A stretch of DNA of 5,130 nucleotides from Methanomicrobiales archaeon (lineage in GTDB: Archaea; Halobacteriota; Methanomicrobia; Methanomicrobiales; JACTUA01), in the NCBI GenBank assembly GCA_028678885.1, contig JAJRCP010000148.1, forward strand, positions 1-5,130, given 5' to 3'. This document shows, piece after piece, positions 1 through 4,735 of the stretch; the first letter of the stretch is position 1; every line of letters starts with the position of its first letter. The translations under genes were made by a program, and so were the position numbers. The notes beneath the pieces were generated by a model. The model made no database searches. It had not been told where the DNA came from and saw only the letters and a list, made by a program, of their open reading frames with translations.

Positions 1-520
1 GCGCCTTGCTCTTGCCCGCGCCCTAGTACATAATCCGAAAGTCCTGTTCTTCGATGAACCTACAGCGGGTCTTGACCCGGAAGCGGCAAGACAGGTGGAT
101 GAGCTGATTGCAGAGCTTTCTGGTGAAGAGGGAAGAACCGTGGTATTGTGCACACACAATCTCCATGAAGCCCAGTCCCTCTGCGACCGGGTAGCGATGA
201 TGAACCAAGGAAGGTTCCTTGCCATGGGGAGTATACATGATCTTACCGGCCAGATCTGGCAGGGCATGTCTGTGGAAATTGAATTTCTGGTCCCGTTACC
301 GGAAGGGGTGGAGCAGCGTCTGAAAGGATTGAAAGGCATATCTTTGGGATCACGCGACCCCCTGCATCTTACCCTGCGGGTCCAGCAGAAGGATTGTATC
401 CCGTCTGTGGTTCAGGAGATCGCCCATGCGGGGGGAGAGATCGTCCGGGTGAATCCCAGGGAATATAGCCTTGAGGAGATCTATTTTGCCATTCAGAAAA
501 AGGGAGAGGTGCGGGTATGA
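1..520 (+). CDS. ABC-2 type exporter, ATP-binding subunit (C-terminal part)
   Basis: This is the nucleotide-binding subunit of an ABC exporter, hydrolysing ATP at the inner face of the membrane to drive the permease encoded next. The gene enters from the left edge; the frame starts at base 2 and 172 residues are visible. Walker A, the Q-loop and most of the signature motif are missing. The remainder begins with RLALARAL, the helix after the signature, then Walker B (KVLFFDE, visible residues 13-19), a D-loop (AGLDP) and the switch histidine (CTHNLHEAQ, His52). Residues from about 85 to the end form the extra C-terminal domain typical of ABC-2 drug/antibiotic exporter ATPases (DUF4162-like), closing with the family-like SLEEIYFAI. 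The TGA stop overlaps the permease ATG (ATGA), implying translational coupling in one operon. The visible part shows no damage. The substrate cannot be told from sequence. I am sure of the family, not of the cargo. Confidence 0.95.
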   Translation, partial: RLALARALVHNPKVLFFDEPTAGLDPEAARQVDELIAELSGEEGRTVVLCTHNLHEAQSLCDRVAMMNQGRFLAMGSIHDLTGQIWQGMSVEIEFLVPLPEGVEQRLKGLKGISLGSRDPLHLTLRVQQKDCIPSVVQEIAHAGGEIVRVNPREYSLEEIYFAIQKKGEVRV

Positions 521-1329
521 ATTTCCGCATCCTTCATGCCCTGGCGGAAAAAGATCTGCGAGAGGTTAGAAAGAACCGTATTGCGATTATTGGGGCGGTT
601 GTCCTTACGGTCGTTTTCTCCATAGGATTCCCTCTGTTATTCACGCAGATATCCACATTCACAAGTTCAGAAAACGCCCCCACACTCGAGGAGGTTGCAC
701 CCCTCATCCCAAAAGAGATCCAGGGAGTGATAGCAGGACTCGATTTCCAGCAGGTACCGGTGGTATTATTCCTTGGATATCTTTTTGCTCCCCTATTCCT
801 CGTTATCCCTCTCATGCTTGCCTCCATCATCGCAGCGGAAGCGTTCGTTGGCGAGAAAGAGCGAAAGACACTGGAAGCACTTCTCTATACCCCTGCAACA
901 GATCTTGAACTTTTTACAGGAAAGGTACTCGCCTCCCTGATCCCGGCCATGGCGTTTGCATGGGTAAACTTTGCCATCTACACGGTAGTCGTGAATGTGT
1001 CATGATGGCCGGTGATGCACCGTATCTGGTTTCCGACGAATGTGTGGTTGCCGTTGATCTTCTGGGTTGCACCCGCCATCGCTCTCTTGGGTGTAGCAAT
1101 CACGGTACTCATCTCGACAAAGGTGAAAACATTTATGGAGGCCTATCAGGCCACGGGGGCGCTTGTCATCATTGTGATTGCTCTTTTGATGGGACAGATC
1201 TTTGGACTGATCTTTCTCTCTCCGCTGATTTCACTGGGTGTGGGGACAGCCCTCTTTGCATTAGATGCTCTCCTGATAAAAATTGGAGTTGGCCTTTTCA
1301 GCAGGGATGAGCTGATGGCATCGGTGTGA
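517..1329 (+). pseudogene. ABC-2 type exporter permease, split by in-frame TGA
   Basis: This is the membrane partner of the preceding ATPase, starting at the ATG inside the ATGA overlap. The first 162 codons carry a charged N-terminal helix (EKDLREVRKNR), a membrane segment at about 22-43, an extracytoplasmic loop with PTLEEVAPLIP, a long hydrophobic segment at 82-109, the cytoplasmic family motif EKERKTLEALLYTP (113-126) and another hydrophobic segment at 136-160. A TGA at 1003-1005 then interrupts the gene. The same frame continues with no shift into HRIWFPT, a helix beginning IFWVAPAIALLG, then VLISTKVKTF, two further hydrophobic segments and a terminal LFSRDELM, all typical of the C-terminal half of this family. 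Total length, about 270 codons, is normal. Frame continuity implies a recent point mutation (for example GGA or CGA to TGA) or a sequencing error. Without the second half the transporter should not work, unless the downstream part is translated separately. Confidence 0.85.
1012..1329 (+). CDS. possible separately started C-terminal half of the permease
   Basis: This is the open stretch after the in-frame TGA of the split permease, about 105 codons with three hydrophobic segments and a charged C-terminus. It could be started at GTG 1012 or ATG 1015 by ribosomes terminating at 1003-1005, a few bases upstream. I see no properly spaced ribosome-binding site: the GGTGAT at 1011-1016 overlaps the start codons themselves. 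It is listed because an automatic annotation would show it as its own gene. I think it more likely that it is simply the unread tail of the broken gene. Confidence 0.3.
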   Translation: MMHRIWFPTNVWLPLIFWVAPAIALLGVAITVLISTKVKTFMEAYQATGALVIIVIALLMGQIFGLIFLSPLISLGVGTALFALDALLIKIGVGLFSRDELMASV

Positions 1330-1345
1330 GAAAATATTATTCCTT

Positions 1346-1403
1346 TTCATTCGTGGAATGAACAGAGACTAAAAATAACGAATAATTCACGGCTTCATTA
1401 TTC
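1346..1403 (+). terminator. two short inverted repeats after the exporter pair
   Basis: Two perfect 7-bp inverted repeats follow the permease stop. The first is TTCATTC (1346-1352), a 3-base GTG loop, and GAATGAA (1356-1362), preceded by a T-rich stretch. The second is GAATAAT (1380-1386), a 10-base loop, and ATTATTC (1397-1403). They are placed where an exporter-operon terminator is expected. Neither is followed by a strong T-run, and archaeal termination depends mainly on oligo-T, so this is a tentative call. The rest of 1330-1467 is A+T-rich and holds no gene that I can see. Confidence 0.3.
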
Positions 1404-1467
1404 TTATCTGCTAAAAAGGGGATCGCGATAGTATCTTTTATCTCCAATCACGAACTCCAACCCCCTC

Positions 1468-1959
1468 ATGGTACATTCCAGTGGTATCGTCCTATATGTT
1501 CTCACCCTTGTTATCTTTCTCATTATATGTGGATGTATCAGCCCAGGGCGGAACTATGTGACCACGCCGACCCCACTAGTTATTCCACCAACAGAACTCC
1601 AGGTCAGACGGAAACCCTGACCCAATTCCCGATTGCTTCACCGGGATCGCCAGAGGTATTCATCATATCTCCTGCATTTGATGCTGGAATACCGGTCGGG
1701 ACCGTGACTATCGTCGTAGAAGTATATAATTTTCATCTGGTAAATCCAGATGGTAGGAAAAATATGCCAGGGACGGGTCATCTTGTCTATCACCGGGATG
1801 TCGTTCCACCGGTGGAATTGGGAAAACCTGCGTTTACTGTACTTGGATCATATGCCTCAACCTCAAATACAGCATAACTGGTATATATTACGGAAGGTAC
1901 TCTCACGTTCGCAGTGCAGCTCGTCAACAATGAATAACACGCTCGTTCCACCTGTTGTT
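1468..1959 (+). pseudogene. decayed secreted lipoprotein gene
   Basis: The ATG at 1468 opens a clear lipoprotein signal peptide: a short N-terminus, a hydrophobic core (IVLYVLTLVIFLII) and a lipobox ending in Cys23 (IICGC), then a Thr/Pro-rich linker. That frame stops at TGA 1618-1620 after 50 codons. The mature domain continues in the next frame from about 1560-1615: EVFIISPAFDAGIPVG, VTIVVEVYNFHLV, PGTGHLVYHRDVVPP and GKPAFTVLGSYAST. These match, by recall, a small uncharacterised extracytoplasmic domain of methanogens with a GH(I/L)HY-type core. A TAA at 1875-1877 interrupts it. The frame then resumes with TFAVQLVNNE until TAA 1935-1937, where a second shift leads into NTLVPPVV. So there are at least two frameshifts and one stop. 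No ribosome-binding site precedes 1468; a leaderless transcript from a weak T-rich box near 1431-1438 is possible. The 3' end is lost into the next remnant. The function of the family is unknown to me. Confidence 0.7.
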
Positions 1960-2292
1960 GCGGTGACCGGAGTGAACGATGAAATCAAGGGAGAGATCCC
2001 GCTTGGATTCATTATGCTCAAGGCTTGAATGAGGAGAGATCACTCAGTGATTATTCAGGAGCTCATTCAGAATGTGCGAGAACACATCGGCCTCATTGCT
2101 TCCTTCAGAGTTGTGACCATCGTAAATCGTCTTCCCAAGACCCGATCGGGAAAGATCCTCTGGGGAACGATGAAGATGCTTGTAGATGGGGAACCGGTCA
2201 GAACTCCTACTACCATCGGCGATCCCGCTACTCTCGATGATCTCCGGGAGGGACTCGCTGTGATTAGGTATCCAAAAAGAAAATTCCAGTAA
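1960..2292 (+). pseudogene. C-terminal remnant of an acetyl/propionyl-CoA synthetase-like gene
   Basis: This is the last part of an acyl-CoA synthetase of the AMP-forming superfamily, closest in my reading to the propionyl-CoA synthetase (PrpE/ACSS3-like) branch. It starts inside the C-terminal domain with AVTGVNDEIKGEIPLGF and LKA, is cut by an in-frame TGA at 2026-2028 where the family usually has Gly (LKAG), and continues in the same frame with RDHSVIIQELIQNVREHIG and RLPKTRSGKIL. The catalytic, acetylation-prone lysine of the SGK motif is present (codon 2152-2154). The normally conserved Arg right after KIL is Trp here (KILWGT), and the usual GP of the EHIGP region is GL; both fit C-to-T decay. 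The ending, DPATLDDLREGL, is family-like. About 520 N-terminal residues, including the whole adenylate-forming core, are absent. An ATG at 2029 would give an 87-residue peptide, without a ribosome-binding site at normal spacing and with no expected activity. Confidence 0.8.
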
Positions 2293-2326
2293 TCTGCTTG
2301 ATCTTTTGGTCTGTTTCTCCACCCCC

Positions 2327-2348
2327 CTTCCCATCCAGGATAGGGAAG
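2327..2348 (+). terminator. hairpin between the synthetase remnant and cobQ
   Basis: CTTCCC (2327-2332) pairs with GGGAAG (2343-2348). The interior ATCCAGGAT can add two more pairs beside a bulged A, leaving a five-base loop. It lies between the end of the remnant and the cobQ promoter, so it may be the surviving terminator of the lost synthetase gene. No oligo-T follows, and the assignment is tentative. Confidence 0.3.
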
Positions 2349-2381
2349 TAGGGAAAAGTCCATCAGAGAGAGAAGATCATA

Positions 2382-2394
2382 CGAAATATTATAA
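2382..2394 (+). promoter_or_regulatory. putative archaeal promoter of cobQ (BRE + TATA)
   Basis: CGAAA followed by TATTATAA resembles an archaeal BRE/TATA pair. Its centre is about 48 bases upstream of the cobQ ATG, which predicts a start site near 2413-2416 and a leader of about 20 bases that retains the Shine-Dalgarno. An inverted repeat, TGTGA (2400-2404) and TCACA (2418-2422), straddles the predicted start site. No recognisable cobalamin riboswitch fits in this short leader. Confidence 0.45.
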
Positions 2395-2424
2395 GAGAAT
2401 GTGATGAAAATTTGAAGTCACAAA

Positions 2425-2428
2425 GGAG
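2425..2428 (+). promoter_or_regulatory. ribosome-binding site of cobQ
   Basis: GGAG within AAAGGAGAA lies eight bases upstream of the ATG at 2437. It supports that start, which also places the P-loop-like motif at residue 7, as expected for the family. Confidence 0.75.
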
Positions 2429-2436
2429 AATCCCTG

Positions 2437-3897
2437 ATGTCTGTAATGGTGCTGGGAACGGCATCCCACGTTGGTAAGAGTACGGTTGTCGCAGCAATCT
2501 GCCGTGCCCTCGCGGATCGCGGAATAGTAGTCGCTCCTTTTAAATCCCAGAATATGAGCCTGAACTCCTTTGTGACTGAGGATGGAGGCGAAATGGGTAT
2601 AGCACAGGCGGTGCAGGCGCAAGCGGCACGGATTCCACCTCATGTAGATATGAATCCGGTTCTGCTGAAACCAAAAGGGGAAAAGACCTCCCAGATTGTT
2701 CTTCTGGGGCATCCTTATCGGGATCTGCCTATTACCGAATATTATCAGGAGACCGACCATCTCCTTGCCATCGCACTGGAGGCCTCGGAGCGGTTGAAAG
2801 AAAAATACGGCCATCTGATAGTCGAAGGAGCTGGCGGAGCTGCAGAGGTGAACCTCTACGACCGCGATATCGCAAATATTCGTCTTGCAGATGCCCTTCA
2901 ACTGCCTATCATCCTCGTTGCAGATATTGAGAGGGGAGGTGTGTTTGCACAGGTATACGGGACGCTTACCTTGTTGCCACCTGGCGTGAGGCGGCTAGTG
3001 AAGGGGATCATCATCAATAAATTCCGTGGTGATCCTGCTCTCTTCTCAAAAGGAGTTCAGATCCTTGAGGACCTGTGTGGAGTTCCTGTGCTGGGTGTGC
3101 TACCATTCACCGATCTCCACCTGCCAAGTGAAGATTCCCTTTCAATAAAGGACAAGCGGAGCAGTGATCACCAGATTCGGATTGCCATTCTCCGTCTACC
3201 CCATATCTCAAATTTCACCGATTTTGAACTCTTGGAACAGCATGCTTCGGTAGAATATGTGGTTCCGGGGGCATCTCTTGAGGACTATGACTGCATTATT
3301 CTCCCTGGTACAAAAAATACTATTGAAGACCTACTGGTTCTCCGAGAGACAGGATCGGACCGGGACATAGCCGTCGCTCGAGATCAAGGAATACCGATTA
3401 TCGGAATCTGCGGGGGATATCAAATCTTGGGGCAGGAGATCATTGACTCAGGAATTGAATCTCGGAAAGGGAGATATCCCGGTCTTGGGCTTCTCAATGT
3501 GGTTACGACTTTTACTGGATATCGGAAAAACACCCGGCAGATCACGCTGACTGCCAACCCCATTCCTCCAATTCTATCTGGGATTGGAACAGTACAGGGA
3601 TATGAGATCCATATGGGGGAGACTGAGCGGGGCGATGAGATGCGGAAAGCATTTGAGTCAGATGGTGCGGTAAGCAGCGATGGACTTGTGATCGGAACCT
3701 ATCTGCATGGACTCTTCCGGAATGTGAGCGCGGTTAACTCGCTCCTTTACTACCTTTCCAGAAGAAAAGAGCTTTCCTTTACATTTATCGAGGACAATTC
3801 CTGCGATCCCTTTGAGGATTGTGCCCGTCTTCTAGAAGATCACGTGAATATGGAAAAATTCCTCTCCATCTTCCATCAAAAGTACTCTCTGGCGTAA
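2437..3897 (+). CDS. cobQ: cobyric acid synthase (CobQ/CbiP)
   Basis: This 486-residue enzyme amidates the b, d, e and g carboxylates of adenosylcobyrinic acid a,c-diamide, using glutamine and ATP, to give adenosylcobyric acid in cobamide synthesis. It is soluble and of full family length. The N-terminal dethiobiotin-synthetase-like ATPase domain begins with the modified P-loop GTASHVGKST (7-16), followed by the signature FKSQNMSLNSFVT (35-47), Asn/Pro/Lys of NPVLLKPKGEKTSQ (73-86), the EGAGGAAEVNLYDRDIAN segment (130-147) and DIERGGVFAQVYGT (163-176). A linker and LPGTKNTIEDL (289-299) lead into a class I glutamine amidotransferase domain: nucleophile Cys325 in GICGGYQILG, GYEIHMG (388-394) and a catalytic-type His424 in TYLHGLF. 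All key motifs are intact, unlike its damaged upstream neighbours. It has its own promoter and ribosome-binding site and ends with tandem TAA TAA. No other cobamide gene is visible, so it looks monocistronic. Archaeal copies are called cobQ or cbiP; the function is the same. Confidence 0.97.
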   Translation: MSVMVLGTASHVGKSTVVAAICRALADRGIVVAPFKSQNMSLNSFVTEDGGEMGIAQAVQAQAARIPPHVDMNPVLLKPKGEKTSQIVLLGHPYRDLPITEYYQETDHLLAIALEASERLKEKYGHLIVEGAGGAAEVNLYDRDIANIRLADALQLPIILVADIERGGVFAQVYGTLTLLPPGVRRLVKGIIINKFRGDPALFSKGVQILEDLCGVPVLGVLPFTDLHLPSEDSLSIKDKRSSDHQIRIAILRLPHISNFTDFELLEQHASVEYVVPGASLEDYDCIILPGTKNTIEDLLVLRETGSDRDIAVARDQGIPIIGICGGYQILGQEIIDSGIESRKGRYPGLGLLNVVTTFTGYRKNTRQITLTANPIPPILSGIGTVQGYEIHMGETERGDEMRKAFESDGAVSSDGLVIGTYLHGLFRNVSAVNSLLYYLSRRKELSFTFIEDNSCDPFEDCARLLEDHVNMEKFLSIFHQKYSLA

Positions 3898-3943
3898 TAA
3901 TTCCTCTCTCCATCGAAATCTGACGTATAGGGCAGAAAATACA

Positions 3944-4020
3944 CTGATATTCGGGTTCTACTGGTATCAGGGTTGAATAAACTATGGTGAACGCGAGTCC
4001 CGAATCATAGACAGGTTTTT
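3944..4020 (+). other. potential RNA fold and oligo-T tract behind cobQ
   Basis: Two inverted repeats overlap here. CTGATA (3944-3949) pairs with TATCAG (3965-3970), extendable by two G-U pairs. ATTCGGG (3949-3955) pairs with CCCGAAT (3999-4005), extendable by three pairs past a bulged T. The two cannot form together easily, because their 5' arms abut. Ten bases after the longer stem lies TTTTT (4016-4020), so the element may be the cobQ terminator. The remainder of the 290-base spacer, up to the grpE promoter, shows no gene and no tRNA-like fold. Confidence 0.35.
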
Positions 4021-4129
4021 CCGGCAGCGGACTGGCACATACAAGTAGAATCGAACAAAAAGAAACCAATGAATGTCAAAATATGCACTCTACAGTATGG
4101 ATTCTCAAAATAAAGCCATAATCTTGTGA

Positions 4130-4153
4130 TACTATAAAAAATTAGATATAGTA
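4130..4153 (+). promoter_or_regulatory. grpE-dnaK promoter TATA box inside an inverted repeat
   Basis: CTATAAAAA (4132-4140) is a good archaeal TATA box, centred about 52 bases before the grpE ATG; transcription would start near 4160. TACTATA (4130-4136) and TATAGTA (4147-4153) form a perfect 7-bp inverted repeat separated by 10 bases. The left arm shares bases with the TATA box and the right arm lies between it and the predicted start site. A repressor bound here would block TBP/TFB, as archaeal heat-shock regulators such as Phr are known to do, though this sequence does not match a site I can recall. The grpE ribosome-binding site is weak (GAGTGA, 4179-4184). Confidence 0.5.
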
Positions 4154-4187
4154 GTGCAAACAGATTACCTTGGATGCTGAGTGAAGT

Positions 4188-4727
4188 ATGACCGACGAGA
4201 GCACTCATGCAGATGCGGAATCAGAGACGGTGGAAGAGGAACTGGCAACGCAGCTAGAAGGGTGGACTGTACAGCTTCAGGAAGCCCTGGAAGGGCAAAA
4301 GAAGCTCGCAGAAGAACGTCTGGACCAGCTGAAATACCTGCAGGCAGATTTTGACAATTACCGCAAGAAGTTCGACCGCGAGAAGGAGCTGATCATCGCC
4401 CTTGCCGAAGATCGGCTCGTCACTGAACTCCTCCCAATCGTTGATGATTGTGAGCGGATTCTCAAAGGAACAACCGAGACGGTTCAGAGAGAGGGGATCG
4501 TGCTTCTAAACAAGAACTTTATGAAAGTCCTGGAGAATCATGGCCTGAAACGGATCGAGTCAGTGGGGAAGAAATTTGACCCCTACTTCCATGAAGCATT
4601 TTGTGTTGAGAAATGTGACTGTGACAATGGTACCATTCTTGAAGAGTTCCAGCCCGGGTACATGCTTAAGATGAAAGTGATCCGCCCGGCGAAGGTAAAA
4701 GTTGCAGAGAAAAAAAGCGAGGAATAG
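4188..4727 (+). CDS. grpE: GrpE, nucleotide exchange factor of DnaK
   Basis: GrpE (179 residues) releases ADP from DnaK so that substrate protein is let go, completing the Hsp70 cycle in the cytosol. The N-terminus is acidic and probably disordered (1-20). A long dimerising helix/coiled coil follows (about 24-75), including the family signature LQADFDNYRKKFDREKE (51-67). Next come the four-helix-bundle segment TELLPIVDDCERIL (79-92), then GIVLLNKNFMKVLENHGL (103-120) and the beta domain that contacts DnaK, with VGKKFDPYFHEAF (126-138) and PGYMLKMKVIRPAKVKV (156-172). Length and order of parts are normal. An unusual feature is the cysteine cluster Cys139, Cys143 and Cys145 in the beta domain, plus Cys88. 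It is the first gene of the operon; dnaK follows after eight bases. The start at 4188 is the only sensible one, although its ribosome-binding site (GAGTGA) is weak. Confidence 0.97.
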   Translation: MTDESTHADAESETVEEELATQLEGWTVQLQEALEGQKKLAEERLDQLKYLQADFDNYRKKFDREKELIIALAEDRLVTELLPIVDDCERILKGTTETVQREGIVLLNKNFMKVLENHGLKRIESVGKKFDPYFHEAFCVEKCDCDNGTILEEFQPGYMLKMKVIRPAKVKVAEKKSEE

Positions 4728-4731
4728 GTGA
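4726..4731 (+). promoter_or_regulatory. ribosome-binding site of dnaK overlapping the grpE stop
   Basis: AGGTGA, a strong match to the archaeal 16S anti-Shine-Dalgarno, overlaps the TAG of grpE and lies four bases before the dnaK ATG. It fixes the dnaK start and suggests coupled translation of the two genes. Confidence 0.75.
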
Positions 4732-4735
4732 AAGT

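Noticed and set aside
1003..1005. TGA as selenocysteine
   Set aside because: Permeases of this family are not selenoproteins, archaeal selenocysteine is known mainly from Methanococcales and Methanopyrus, and I see no SECIS-like GAA/A internal-loop hairpin downstream.
960..1310. Alternative + strand frame across the permease stop
   Set aside because: It is rich in Cys and His without any family pattern, while the permease frame over the same bases gives clear membrane helices and family motifs.
2415..2436. B12-box-like stretch (cobalamin riboswitch) before cobQ
   Set aside because: The resemblance needs a four-base insertion, the GGAG is the ribosome-binding site, and there is no room for a riboswitch core.
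1330..2436. Insertion sequence as the cause of the decay zone
   Set aside because: I found no transposase fragment, terminal inverted repeats or target-site duplication in the interval.
2400..2437. C/D-box small RNA (GTGATGA ... CTGA) upstream of cobQ
   Set aside because: The boxes are only about 35 bases apart, there are no C' and D' boxes, and CTGA overlaps the start codon of cobQ.
2389..2901. Long open frame on the minus strand, 170 codons, across the cobQ 5' end
   Set aside because: It lies antisense to a strongly supported gene, has no recognisable motif and no ribosome-binding site, and would cover the cobQ promoter.
3949..4020. tRNA-like GGGTTCTA in the cobQ-grpE spacer
   Set aside because: No T stem, anticodon arm or acceptor stem can be formed at tRNA distances.
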